From assembly GCF_900177345.1 (NCBI RefSeq), contig NZ_FWZT01000024.1, positions 1 to 64,000 of the forward strand: a stretch of 64,000 nt of DNA, read 5' to 3'. The notes below the pieces were generated by a model that made no database searches, was not told where the DNA came from, and saw only the letters and a program-made list of their open reading frames with translations. Positions 10,701 to 19,519 of the stretch are shown here, one piece after another (position 1 is the first letter of the stretch; each line of letters starts with the position of its first letter). Position numbers and translations under genes: made by a program. This DNA comes from Pseudobacteriovorax antillogorgiicola. GTDB taxonomy: Bacteria > Bdellovibrionota_B > Oligoflexia > Oligoflexales > Oligoflexaceae.

Positions 10701-10793
10701 TTGCTAATTCGGCCTGAAACACTTGTAATCAGCGATCAGGCTGGAAATACCACTGCTCTTGGTCGGTGGGAGTTGCTTGATATTCTTAGGTAA
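7779..10793 (+). CDS. Subtilisin-family (S8) serine protease lipoprotein
   Basis: A 1004-residue lipoprotein (lipobox LMISC, Cys16) starting at GTG 7779, 5 bases after a good AAGGAG. The catalytic triad is visible: Asp152 in VTDDG, His219 in YHGTHIAG and Ser376 in GTSMATP, with oxyanion-hole Asn312 in SAGN. An Asn/Asp-rich insert (residues 165-200) looks like a calcium-binding loop. The N-terminal 40-110 region resembles an inhibitor I9-like propeptide. Residues about 440-1004 form repeated Ig-like beta-sandwich modules with DDxxD patterns. It is likely a surface or secreted protease for nutrient or prey protein degradation. It is transcribed alone. Confidence 0.88.
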   Translation: MKAIIIFLNFFLMISCSQKSPEHRRLDKPHDQTSLITLVNNCQGSCEQSFVSSHQDLPGGILSVETLIPETNDGSSLLHVRLKEPSRLEDSLVWLEKEQGIAFAAPNYIYETQREDQEFPSSGNRDHLNAIDGYKARIIEPGDSSVLIAVTDDGFDLDHEDLQDSFYINPGEDGFDANGYSKRNNGIDDDNNGLVDDYQGWDFTGAGDNDPRPTSSDYHGTHIAGIIAARVDQDNAAEGLAPGLRVLPIRFSGDGQWSSVRVVRSYQYAADMGAKIINTSYSIDQYADDIVYQTILDSMYDRGLLIFNSAGNRGIRNPSRQKFEKLILVGNTYAKSSRQDEINPNSNYGVGIDIYAPGDVYSTLPGNRYGTRTGTSMATPIAASVAGMIWSQNPTWTREQVVAQLFGTTDSLAEKNVNKALYTGHGRVNARRALEGDVSLPEVELVSNLIPESSGDILVRVKGLIDPRFINNHFIVVVNENGDRIDIDWQNEYAVGSNILRLKIRSPKLGRYRFILSKAIENPLGTRISESTQRFEFQLVSDREALPVINRFELESLAVPLGRSLGIEVDMVPRGAPLAKLGLKVRQIASDQVLNLEGYLALNQEIQRVNIQTFYPSLDAGSYEIQSAYLEDDYGQAFTIPNEVFALSNRFSILGEGEYDLVQSPVSQIILPEVAQGGTILPLTLNLDPNTKIQSAFAELRGVETLNAIRSEEYQFLNGNTLQINITLGEITVREDYYISKIILTLDNGETKALLGRPGKAFFNDSKLRNQLIYIVDDLESDIARPVIDDIQIIGQDLSSRDVEVLVHARDDQDDITDVQVVLSNSFLLVNSTSFEEVAPGKYSVTIEMPEWSQDGYYQVFKASVTDGSGNARILSRGPEESNFFQDTDIPVESISLLGASSQDYKSPEVVGLILSSKNPDMITADIFIRDQSPINWVDLALVDSFNRRVYVAPSSFSQTGRRISLVIPVDDSSLLIRPETLVISDQAGNTTALGRWELLDILR

Positions 10794-11214
10794 TAATCTC
10801 TTACTCAGAAAAAGATTTCATCTTCCAGCACATTTTACAGCTGCTTACCCAACTAAGCTTCTGAGCAGATGAGTTTCCCTGCTGAGGGTCTACTATTTGA
10901 AGCACCCTGTGCGCTCAAGCATACTAATGAATCGATTTTCATAGCCTTTCTATCAAAAAGTGAGCTCCAATTCAAAACCGGGCCTCATGCTGTCAAACAA
11001 ATGTACAATTGCCACTAGACTCATCTATGACTCAACCCAAAAATCTCAGATGTCGCAACGTTTTCTATCAAGATTACCTTTAGTATGCCCTCAACTATCC
11101 AAATTCACCCAAATAGTGAGTCTCTAACAAGATTTTTTTTCAGAGTCTTATTTGCATAGATCAGGCACGAACTTTGAATGAACACGGATGACTGTGACTG
11201 TTGAGGTGTTCCTA
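10794..11214 (+). other. Intergenic region, no gene seen
   Basis: A 421-base region between the subtilase and DUF1592 genes. No ORF with a ribosome binding site, no strong hairpin and no RNA-gene signature was found. The last 100 bases are AT-rich and presumably carry the promoter of the following three-gene operon. Confidence 0.4.
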
Positions 11215-12825
11215 ATGTTGTTAAAGCTGAATTTGTTCTTTTTTCTTTTTCTACTACAAAGCTGCCTTCTAGAGCCATCGCCAGAAGATGTCACTATTGT
11301 TCCAGCCGAGCCTTTATCGATATCTAGAAATATGACAAATGATGAGCTTAAGAATTTCTTTTCCGATCAATTCGATACAAACACGGAGTTCATTTTTTCA
11401 AGAGCCCCGCGAGAGAATAGTCTTGAAGGATCAAAAAATCTGCAATCTCCGGATAGTATGACAGATGGAAGAGCTCGTTTTTTACATCAAAATTCTCTTT
11501 TGCTAGCAAATGAGATTGTAAAAAACAATCCAAGCTATGAAGAAGAGTTTACTTCATGCCTTGACGCTTCCACTTGCCTTACTGATGAAGCCAGTTTAAT
11601 TCAGCGACTTGCATTTACATTTTATCGAAGGAAAATAGATGAATTCGAGAAGCGTACTATAGAAAGCCTTATTTCAAATTCTCAAGGTTTAGTGCCTAAT
11701 GATTTGTTAAAGGTTATACTAGGGTTCTTTATTCAATCTCCTCAATTTCATCTGTTGACTCACACAAATGACCAAGATTCTCAAGACCATTTACGTGAAT
11801 ACATAACTAACGTATCTCTATTTCTTTGGAAGTCTCCACCTAGCGTCGACCTTCTAAAACGATCTGAATCGATCAAAAGCTCTTCCCAACTGAATGAATT
11901 TCTGAGCCAAATGATCGACGACCCTAAAACAATTAGGGGCATACGCTCTTTTTATAGTGAGTGGCTTGGTTTAGCTCCATTAGATAGTATGGTAAAAAAC
12001 AAAGATGTTTTCCAAGTTTTGTCGCCAGAAGTATTCTTGGATGCAAAAGAAGAAGTTCTTCTGACCCTAGAGATGATGTGGAGAGAGGGTCTAGATATTA
12101 GAAAACTTCTTTATAATGACCACACTTACATTAATGATCGACTTGGCAAGATCTACGGCATTGAGATAGTTGGTAACGAATTTAGAAGAGTTGAAATAAC
12201 CAACTTGCCTAACAGAACCGGGCTGCTAACTTCTGTTGCCTTTTCTTCTCTGCTTAGTAAGTCAATCTACTCGTCACCTACTTCGAGGGGGATGTATGTT
12301 ATAAAAAAATTGTTCTGTGAAGATGTTCCTCCACCACCACCGGGCCTTGGTGCATTTCTACCAGATACTATTGATCAGCCAGTTAGCCGGAAAGAGAAAA
12401 TGTATAGTCATGCGTCATCGGAGAGTTGCTCTGGCTGTCATATCCTGATGGATCCAATTGGACTTGGTTTAGAGAATTTTAATGCGATTGGTGAATTTCG
12501 ATCTGACTACACTAGGTTCAACCACATACTTCCTCTTGGCAACCGTCCAATAGACATAAGTTCACAACTGAGGAGCAATGGTGAGATAGTAGAATTTAGT
12601 ACCGTTACTGAGTTATCGCAAATCATAAGCGATGATGAACGGTTTACTCAATGCTTGTCTCAGCGACTCGCATCCTATGCATACTCTAAAATGTCCCACA
12701 ATATGTCTATAGAAATCATCGACTACCTAAATCAGTATTTGATCGCAAAAAAAGGCGATATGAAACAGCTGTTTTTAGAAATCGCAAAGATAGGGTCACC
12801 AAAGTTGGTTGGAGAAGATTTATGA
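11215..12825 (+). CDS. DUF1592/DUF1588 (Planctomycete PSD-type) lipoprotein
   Basis: A 536-residue lipoprotein starting at ATG 11215, 6 bases after GAGGTG; the upstream in-frame ATG (11188) lacks a ribosome binding site and would lengthen the signal peptide. The lipobox is LLQSC (Cys17). Domain order follows the PSD family: DUF1595-like residues about 100-190, DUF1592 about 195-320, DUF1588 with NRTGLLTS and PPPPPGLG about 325-430 including a CSGCH cytochrome-like motif, then DUF1585 to the end. It is the first gene of an operon with a DUF1552 and a cytochrome-like gene. The biochemical role is unknown; the families co-occur in Planctomycetes and deltaproteobacteria and are thought to act in the periplasm. 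Confidence 0.85.
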   Translation: MLLKLNLFFFLFLLQSCLLEPSPEDVTIVPAEPLSISRNMTNDELKNFFSDQFDTNTEFIFSRAPRENSLEGSKNLQSPDSMTDGRARFLHQNSLLLANEIVKNNPSYEEEFTSCLDASTCLTDEASLIQRLAFTFYRRKIDEFEKRTIESLISNSQGLVPNDLLKVILGFFIQSPQFHLLTHTNDQDSQDHLREYITNVSLFLWKSPPSVDLLKRSESIKSSSQLNEFLSQMIDDPKTIRGIRSFYSEWLGLAPLDSMVKNKDVFQVLSPEVFLDAKEEVLLTLEMMWREGLDIRKLLYNDHTYINDRLGKIYGIEIVGNEFRRVEITNLPNRTGLLTSVAFSSLLSKSIYSSPTSRGMYVIKKLFCEDVPPPPPGLGAFLPDTIDQPVSRKEKMYSHASSESCSGCHILMDPIGLGLENFNAIGEFRSDYTRFNHILPLGNRPIDISSQLRSNGEIVEFSTVTELSQIISDDERFTQCLSQRLASYAYSKMSHNMSIEIIDYLNQYLIAKKGDMKQLFLEIAKIGSPKLVGEDL

Positions 12826-14072
12826 TAACACGACGCAAAGCGATCAAATTTGTAGGCAAAGGTTTTATCAGTCTCCCACTTCTTAGTACATTTGCAAGAC
12901 TGAGCAAGGCGCAAGATACGAGTCAAAATAATTTTAACTTCATAACCTTTAGCTTCCCTAATGGTTGCATAGATACAGCTTGGAACTACGAAGCCGCACT
13001 TTCGCCTTTAGCAAATGTACAAGACAAGATTGTTGTTTATAATAGAATTCAGAATGAAGTTGGTGAACGACAAGGAGGCGATGGTCATCAGCAAGGAGGC
13101 GTAAATCTATTTACCGGAAAAAAGCTAGCAAATGACAACCAGTCAAGCGGCTATTCTTTAGATCAATTCATTGCATCTAAAGCATTTCCAGATTCCCCTA
13201 TTTCGTCCCTTGTCCAGGGCGTCTACAGGGGCTGGGCTGGTGGATCATTCAGACCAACTTCTTGGAGCCGACGCAGTTGGTTAGCGAATGGCTATCCTGT
13301 GACCCCGTTCATTAACCCGTTGGACTCATTTAATAGTATCTTTGGCATCCCAGAAGATCAATCCGACCTTTTCTTAAAGACTCGAACAAGTATCCTCGAT
13401 GCGTTACTTGAGCAATATAAAAGTCTTACAGGAGAGGCTTCAAAACTGGGTTCAGAATCAAAGCTATACCTATCAAGGCTAGCAGATCAAGTAAGAACGG
13501 TGGAACGAGAGATTCAAGTTTTTTCTCAGCAAAAGATTATTGACGCTAAAACCAATTTATCACCTCCAGAGCCGGCTTCCTTGGTGAATGGAATGCTTGA
13601 GTATGATCAGTTCGATACGGTCTTTAAGCAGCAAATAGACTTAATCACTTTGGCATTCCAAAATAACATTTGCCACTGTGCTAGCCTTATGTTTGGCTCT
13701 TCAGGTGAAGAGTTTAAGCACCCTGGGATGAAGATCACTGATCATATGTCGTCTCACTTTTCAAATCGGGACGAGTACACCGACTACTTAGCTTACAGGA
13801 GGTATCACATGACGAATCTTAGGTACCTTATTGAGCAACTTAACACGAGTACAGATAGCGAAGGAGCACCCCTTCTTAACAAGACAATTATCATGGTGGG
13901 CAGTGAGTTTGGAGATGGTCGGAGCCACACTTTCTCATCTCAGCCACATCTAATTGCAACGGGAGATAAAAGGTTTCCTATTGGTACCACAATCGAAGAA
14001 AAACTTAAGTCTCACGACCTATACGAAGGTACGATTGCAAAGCTAGGCATTGATATCAAGGGGTTTCTATGA
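12822..14072 (+). CDS. DUF1552 family exported protein
   Basis: A 416-residue protein whose ATG overlaps the upstream stop (ATGA), implying translational coupling. The N terminus has a twin-arginine-like motif (MITRRKAIKFVGKG) followed by a hydrophobic stretch, so Tat export is likely. The body matches DUF1552: GGDGHQQGG near 85, a conserved central helical part, NNICHCASLMFG near 285 and a C-terminal GSEFGDGRSHTFSSQPHL stretch, reminiscent of the related sulfatase-like DUF1501 proteins. The family has no firm biochemical function. It is encoded with DUF1592 and cytochrome partners, the usual context for the family. Confidence 0.85.
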   Translation: MITRRKAIKFVGKGFISLPLLSTFARLSKAQDTSQNNFNFITFSFPNGCIDTAWNYEAALSPLANVQDKIVVYNRIQNEVGERQGGDGHQQGGVNLFTGKKLANDNQSSGYSLDQFIASKAFPDSPISSLVQGVYRGWAGGSFRPTSWSRRSWLANGYPVTPFINPLDSFNSIFGIPEDQSDLFLKTRTSILDALLEQYKSLTGEASKLGSESKLYLSRLADQVRTVEREIQVFSQQKIIDAKTNLSPPEPASLVNGMLEYDQFDTVFKQQIDLITLAFQNNICHCASLMFGSSGEEFKHPGMKITDHMSSHFSNRDEYTDYLAYRRYHMTNLRYLIEQLNTSTDSEGAPLLNKTIIMVGSEFGDGRSHTFSSQPHLIATGDKRFPIGTTIEEKLKSHDLYEGTIAKLGIDIKGFL

Positions 14073-14500
14073 TCTATTTTACAAATAAAAGTAGATTACT
14101 GGTAGTTTGTATTGGAATCTTACTTCTTGCCATCCAAGCCTGCAAGATAACTCAATACGAGCATAAACGGCTCGATAACGATTTCACAGCGGGAAAAGAA
14201 AAACCTATTGAATGCGAACAGCTTCAACTTGCCTATACAGAGCATGTCGAACCATTGGTAGAAAGTAAGTGTATCAAGTGCCACGAAGCCAATGGTGGTG
14301 CTGGTAACGTATTTGCTCTCGCAGAAGGTGAGACTCAAAAAAACATCAACACCCTGACTTCACTCTTCGCAGGCAACTACATTGAGGTAATCAACAAGAC
14401 CACAGGAAAAACTAGCCACGTAGGTGGCGCATTGTTAGGTAGAAAAGAAGCCGCCACTATGGAGCATTTTCTAAGTTCTTACCAAGCCTGCAACGATTGA
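14069..14500 (+). CDS. Cytochrome c-like lipoprotein
   Basis: A 143-residue protein with a lipoprotein signal (AIQAC, Cys25) and one haem c motif, CIKCH (Cys68, Cys71, His72), in a PSCyt1-like context (HVEPLVESKCIKCH). Its ATG overlaps the stop codon of the DUF1552 gene. A plausible axial methionine is in AATMEHFL near the end. It may transfer electrons to or from the DUF1592/DUF1552 partners in the periplasm, although this has not been demonstrated for the family. Confidence 0.75.
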   Translation: MIYFTNKSRLLVVCIGILLLAIQACKITQYEHKRLDNDFTAGKEKPIECEQLQLAYTEHVEPLVESKCIKCHEANGGAGNVFALAEGETQKNINTLTSLFAGNYIEVINKTTGKTSHVGGALLGRKEAATMEHFLSSYQACND

Positions 14501-14566
14501 AACCTTGGAAATCGGTAGTAAGATCGCCTTTTTGACTACAATATCAAGAAACTCACCCTTGTGGCA

Positions 14567-14593
14567 CTTGACTTTAGGCACTTAGCCCCTAAG
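14567..14593 (+). promoter_or_regulatory. Possible heat-shock (sigma-32-like) promoter for lon
   Basis: CTTGACT (14567-14573), 12 bases, then CCCCTAAG (14586-14593) resembles the sigma-32 consensus CTTGAAA-N11-16-CCCCATNT, and lies 55 bases before lon, a classical heat-shock gene. The match is partial. Confidence 0.35.
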
Positions 14594-14648
14594 TTCCTAG
14601 GGTAGTCGTACGGCTGGATATCCCGGTCCGAAGAAGGAGGTTCTGCAG

Positions 14649-17033
14649 ATGTCAGATCGCGAATACCCGATATTGGTCACACGTGACCTAATCATTTTTC
14701 CAAGCAATTCTATGCCCCTAACAGTTGCATCGCGACGCAATCGTAAGGCGATCGATGCTGCAATCGAGTCAGATGGGCTTATTTTAGTTGTCCCAGTTGC
14801 TACCCACGCCAAAACAGGTGAGGCAACTCCAGATGACCTTCATCGTTTTGGCACAGTTTGCAAGGTAGACCGTTCAAAATCAGACAGCCAGAATTACCAA
14901 GTAATCTTGAATGGCCTATACCGCGCCGAGATCGAAAGAATTAGTTATACTCCAGATGACAAGGATATCATCCTGGGGAGCTACTTCGCAGTCGACTCTC
15001 ATATGGATATCGATAGTGAAACCCTCGACAAATTGCTTTCTAGTGGCAAAGGCATTGCCATCGAAATCCTCAAACTATCTCAGGGCAATGGTGCACAGAA
15101 GCTCTCTGATATTGTGCGAGGGCTTGACGACCCAGAAGTTTTCATATATTTGTGTGCCTCCAACCTCGATTTAGGCATCGAAGAGAAGCTGGAGCTGCTA
15201 AAGACGATATCGATCAAGTATCGCCTGCTTAAGATTATTGACATCCTACACATGCGCAAGAACTCTCTGCAAGTTCAAGTAGAGATCAATCACAAACTCA
15301 GCAATCAGATGGATAAGAAGCAGCGTGAGGTGATTCTCCGTGAGCAGCTCCAGACGATTCGTGAGGAGTTAGGGGATATGGATGAAAGCGGCTCTCAGCT
15401 TGACTACATCCCTCGGATTGAAAGCTCAGCAATGCCTGATAGTGTCAAGAAAATCGCTATCGATGAAGCCCATAGATTAGAGGCCACACCATCAGCCTCT
15501 CCTGAAGCGCCAAATATCCGAAACTACCTTGACTTACTCCTCGATCTTCCATGGGGCAATCCAGAGCACGAAGACATCGATATCACCGATGCACGAGACA
15601 CTCTGGATGCCGACCATCACGGCCTCACAAAAGTAAAAAATCGGATCATCCAACATCTCGCCGTTACGCAGCTCAATAAGGGGCAACAGGGAGTCATCCT
15701 TCTTTTGGTTGGCCCTCCTGGGGTAGGAAAGACAAGCCTAGGCCGTAGTATCGCCAAGGCCATGAACCGAGAGTTTGTGCGAATTAGTCTTGGTGGCGTG
15801 CGAGATGAAGCCGAGATTCGTGGTCACCGCCGGACGTATCTTGGTTCGATGCCTGGCCGTATCATTCAAGGTATAAAACGAGCTCAGGTCAATAATCCGG
15901 TTTTTCTTTTGGATGAGATCGATAAGCTTAGTCAAGGTTGGGGTGGTGACCCTTCGGGGGCGTTGCTTGAGGTTCTTGACCCTGAACAAAACAACAGCTT
16001 CGAAGATCATTACATGGATGTTCCCTATGACTTATCCCATGTTATGTTTATCGCGACAGCCAACTCCCTAGAAGGTATACCTGGTCCTCTCCGAGACAGA
16101 ATGGAAATCATTCAAGTCTCAGGCTATACCACAGCTGAAAAATTCCATATTGCGAAAAACCATTTGTGGCAGTCAGAAATTAAGCGCCACGGCCTGATTG
16201 ATCAAGATGTAGCCATTGAAGACAGCGCCTTAGAGTCTATCGTTCACCGCTATACTCGCGAGTCTGGTGTCCGTGATCTGAAACGCAAGCTAGCATCGGT
16301 TTGCCGCCATCTCTCGGAAGATGTGCTAACTCAGGATCGATCAGGAACCCGAACGGTTGTCGAGTCTGAGTTGGAAGATATTCTAGGCCCAGAGCCTTTC
16401 AACCCTGAAAGTGCACAAGAAAAGCTACCAGCTGGAGTCGTAACAGGTCTCGCTTGGACACCGATGGGGGGTGAGATCCTGTTCATCGAGAGTAAACTGA
16501 TGCCAGGCAAGGGAAAGCTTACCATAACAGGCCAGCTAGGGGACGTGATGAAAGAGTCCCTGCACATCGCCATGAGTCACGTACGCTCCCATATGCATAA
16601 GATCAACCGCGACTTCGACTACGAACGATACGATATCCACGTCCACGTTCCTGCGGGAGCAATTCCTAAAGACGGGCCTTCGGCAGGGATTACAATGGTG
16701 ACCTCGCTCATCTCCCTTCTCTCCCATCGCCTCGTGTCACCAAAACTGGCTATGAGCGGTGAGCTGACACTTCGGGGTGCAGTGATGCCCGTAGGCGGGA
16801 TTAAGGAAAAAGTAATCGCTGCACACAGAGCTGGTATCGATACAATTATTCTTTCGAGTAAAAATCAAAAAGATCTCCGGGAAGTTCCTGAGGAGGTTAA
16901 GAAGGATGTCAAGTTCCACTTTGCTGATACTATCGAGGATGTTATTTCGAAAGCGCTTTCTTTGGAGCTAGAGTTGAACGAAGTGTTCACCACACACGAC
17001 TATGACCATCATCGCCCTCAGATTCTAAGCTGA
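14649..17033 (+). CDS. lon: ATP-dependent protease Lon (LonA type)
   Basis: A 794-residue protein, the usual LonA length, with AAGGAGG 10 bases upstream. Order: N-terminal LON substrate-binding domain (about 5-200), coiled coil with the conserved KKQREVILREQL stretch (about 225-245), AAA+ module with Walker A GPPGVGKTS (Lys361) and Walker B VFLLDEIDKL, then the S16 protease domain with Ser678 in KDGPSAG and Lys721 in GGIKEK. The 43-residue Ser-Lys spacing equals that of E. coli (679/722). It degrades misfolded and regulatory proteins in the cytoplasm. It is monocistronic, with a strong terminator and a possible heat-shock promoter. A second Lon elsewhere in the genome cannot be excluded. Confidence 0.97.
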   Translation: MSDREYPILVTRDLIIFPSNSMPLTVASRRNRKAIDAAIESDGLILVVPVATHAKTGEATPDDLHRFGTVCKVDRSKSDSQNYQVILNGLYRAEIERISYTPDDKDIILGSYFAVDSHMDIDSETLDKLLSSGKGIAIEILKLSQGNGAQKLSDIVRGLDDPEVFIYLCASNLDLGIEEKLELLKTISIKYRLLKIIDILHMRKNSLQVQVEINHKLSNQMDKKQREVILREQLQTIREELGDMDESGSQLDYIPRIESSAMPDSVKKIAIDEAHRLEATPSASPEAPNIRNYLDLLLDLPWGNPEHEDIDITDARDTLDADHHGLTKVKNRIIQHLAVTQLNKGQQGVILLLVGPPGVGKTSLGRSIAKAMNREFVRISLGGVRDEAEIRGHRRTYLGSMPGRIIQGIKRAQVNNPVFLLDEIDKLSQGWGGDPSGALLEVLDPEQNNSFEDHYMDVPYDLSHVMFIATANSLEGIPGPLRDRMEIIQVSGYTTAEKFHIAKNHLWQSEIKRHGLIDQDVAIEDSALESIVHRYTRESGVRDLKRKLASVCRHLSEDVLTQDRSGTRTVVESELEDILGPEPFNPESAQEKLPAGVVTGLAWTPMGGEILFIESKLMPGKGKLTITGQLGDVMKESLHIAMSHVRSHMHKINRDFDYERYDIHVHVPAGAIPKDGPSAGITMVTSLISLLSHRLVSPKLAMSGELTLRGAVMPVGGIKEKVIAAHRAGIDTIILSSKNQKDLREVPEEVKKDVKFHFADTIEDVISKALSLELELNEVFTTHDYDHHRPQILS

Positions 17034-17050
17034 CGCCTACTAGGGTCAGT

Positions 17051-17078
17051 GATAGCCTAGGCTTCAGTCTAGGCTATC
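17051..17078 (+). terminator. Rho-independent terminator of lon
   Basis: Perfect 10-bp stem GATAGCCTAG/CTAGGCTATC with an 8-base loop, followed by TTTTG. Its 3' arm contains the stop codon of the convergent gene (17069), so the two 3' ends overlap. Confidence 0.85.
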
Positions 17079-19273
17079 TTTTGTAAATCTTTGCGACAAT
17101 CCATCAAACGCTGACGCCATTGATGCTTTTCTATAACCTGCCAATAGATAGAAGGAACTGCCTGAACTACATGTGCCGGAATTGTGAGAATCCGACTTTC
17201 TTCAACAACCTCTAGCCGTCTCTGCCGCTGACCAGTTGCCACCCAGTCTTCACAGCAAAAATCCCCCTGACTTAAGCTCTCACCGATCTCTGGCATATAG
17301 ATCTTTCCACTTTCTAGAATAACTAAGCAGGGGCCGTGAGCACTGATCTGCTTATCGAAGCTAACATCGGGCTTCACTCTTAACATGCCCAACTCCTGAA
17401 TCGTATCAGAGTAGTGGATTGAAGGTGCAATTTGTGAAAAAACTTCTGTTTTCGATAAAATTCGACCTTTTTGATACAGATCCTTAAGATATGGCTTAAG
17501 GTCTAAGCGCGAGATGAATTCCCTATAGATATCCTTTGGAATCTGAGAGGTTTGAACGTAGCTGATAGCCCTATAAGTATAATTTTCAGCGATATCCACT
17601 AATGGTGCATCACCAATTATAGATCCAGCCAGTAGCTGTTGACTAGTAAGGTGATCTGCAGTGATACGCTCTACAACCCCAGATACAATAAGATTGATAA
17701 AGGGGGGGGCATCACGCTCTCGGAAAAGAATACTCCCCGCTACCTTTGTTTCCACAGGGCACTGTAAGAAGCTTCGAAACTCTTCGAGAGGAACCATAGG
17801 AAAGTACTGCCTGAGAAAATTTTCAATCCTCTTAGTAGGGTATTTACTCTGGCTGGGAACAAGTATATCAACACTTCCAAAGGGAGCCGAAGAGCCAATT
17901 TCTTTCTCATCTTTACTCAGCGCCTCTGCTTTATGGGCTAAAATTACCCGTTTCGATCGATCATACTTAAAATCAACCGCATTGCCATGAATCATACCGC
18001 CGCCAATATCAATCTTTTTAACATCTGCTGGCTCTAGGTATTCTTGTTTAATCTTACCCAATAAACTTGGATCAATCACCTTCTTATGAACCATGGTATC
18101 CATGACATCGTAAGATGAAATATCGGCAAGGTGAAAGTAGGTTCGATGACCTCCTTCCCAGAGTAGACGAAATTTAAAAATTGTCGTTTCAATAGGGTGC
18201 GGAGAATAGCTTGGTTTGACTTCCAAGCCATCAACACGATTCCAGTCATCCATTTCCAAATCGTGTGGCTGAAAAAAATTTGACAGTTGTTCCATAGAAA
18301 TACCTAACAGAGCGCACATCTTCTTGTAGACTGAGGCACGGACCCACGGGGTTGCGAAGAACTTTAAACGACGATGGCAGTGAAATAAAGAGGTAAGGCC
18401 TGCACAATGGTCGTCATGACCATGAGTTTGAAAAACTCCCTTTACTGAGGCCATGCTGATCCCGAGATTCTGCAAGATAAAATCAATATTAGGACCAGCG
18501 TCAACTAAATAGTAATGACCATCGAAATTTAAAACACTGCCCATACTCCCTCGCTCAACATCCCAACCATCGCCTTCACCTGAGTGAATCACTGAGAAGT
18601 ATTGATCTCTCAAAAATAGAGGGTTTTGCGCAAGGGGGGATTTATACTCTTCATCGGGTTGCAAGTTCAAATCAACCTGAATCGACTCCTTTTGATACTT
18701 AAATTCGTAGTGGTTCAATCCTAGCCTCTTGACTTGCACCCCGTGATGCAAGTCGCTAACACCCTGGTCCAAGTAGCAAAGTTCCAAAAACTCTTCTGGA
18801 TGACAGATTTGACCGAATGCAAAGTGGATTTTTATCTTCATCATTTCACTTGCCAAGCCCTTGTCGAGGCCTGTTGCAGTCAACTCATCAAGAGATGTCA
18901 AACCGTAGTTACCACGATAGATGTATTCAAGCTGATCTCTTACCTGCTGTCTGGTGCCTATAAGCAGAGGCTTTTGGCCAGTGTTGTTGATATGGCCAGG
19001 AATCAAAAAGCCTTGTCGATAAAACATCTGTAGAATTGGAAACTCAGCTAGGTTGCACAAGTCACCCTTTTGAATTGAAAGATCACTCAACAGAATGGCA
19101 TTGGGGCCTGATTCAAATGCCAGCCCGTGACTCTCCATTTGCTTGATGAGGCCACGCTTTAACATAAACTTGACTGAATCAGAAGGGCAACCACATAGGA
19201 TGCGAAGGTTGGCATCTTTAACCTCTAGCCAATACAAGCCTGGTGCAAGTTTTATTTTTTCAAAATATGCCAT
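17069..19273 (-). CDS. Metallo-beta-lactamase-fold protein with C-terminal cNMP-binding-like domains
   Basis: A 734-residue protein. I start at ATG 19273, which has AAGAAGG 5 bases upstream; an in-frame ATG at 19384 would add 37 residues and has no such site. A poorly conserved N-terminal part (1-240) is followed by a metallo-beta-lactamase domain with THGHDDHCAG (His284, His286, Asp288, His289) and further candidate ligands (FHLADIS). Residues about 510 to the end show cyclic-nucleotide-binding-like beta-roll features (GSILFRERDAPPFINLIVSG; GPCLVILESGKIYMPEIGESLSQGDF). The fold suggests a hydrolase of the RNase Z/phosphodiesterase group whose activity responds to a nucleotide. Substrate is unknown. 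Confidence 0.7.
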   Translation of the reverse strand: MAYFEKIKLAPGLYWLEVKDANLRILCGCPSDSVKFMLKRGLIKQMESHGLAFESGPNAILLSDLSIQKGDLCNLAEFPILQMFYRQGFLIPGHINNTGQKPLLIGTRQQVRDQLEYIYRGNYGLTSLDELTATGLDKGLASEMMKIKIHFAFGQICHPEEFLELCYLDQGVSDLHHGVQVKRLGLNHYEFKYQKESIQVDLNLQPDEEYKSPLAQNPLFLRDQYFSVIHSGEGDGWDVERGSMGSVLNFDGHYYLVDAGPNIDFILQNLGISMASVKGVFQTHGHDDHCAGLTSLFHCHRRLKFFATPWVRASVYKKMCALLGISMEQLSNFFQPHDLEMDDWNRVDGLEVKPSYSPHPIETTIFKFRLLWEGGHRTYFHLADISSYDVMDTMVHKKVIDPSLLGKIKQEYLEPADVKKIDIGGGMIHGNAVDFKYDRSKRVILAHKAEALSKDEKEIGSSAPFGSVDILVPSQSKYPTKRIENFLRQYFPMVPLEEFRSFLQCPVETKVAGSILFRERDAPPFINLIVSGVVERITADHLTSQQLLAGSIIGDAPLVDIAENYTYRAISYVQTSQIPKDIYREFISRLDLKPYLKDLYQKGRILSKTEVFSQIAPSIHYSDTIQELGMLRVKPDVSFDKQISAHGPCLVILESGKIYMPEIGESLSQGDFCCEDWVATGQRQRRLEVVEESRILTIPAHVVQAVPSIYWQVIEKHQWRQRLMDCRKDLQKIA

Positions 19274-19519
19274 GCAGCCTTCTTTCAGTGAGTCACAGAG
19301 GGCATCGGCTAGAAGTCGGCAGAATCTTAGCGCGAATATGCCTAGTAACTCTAGCCACTGGATCGGCCAAACTACAAGTTTCACCCATCACAGAACCCGC
19401 CCCTGATTGCCCATATCTAATTGAATTCTCTGACCTGAAGGAGATCAACTTTAACGCTACAGGACCGATACGAAGTTTGGATTAGGAAACCCTATTAAAT
19501 AGGTCCATAGCCACAAGAT

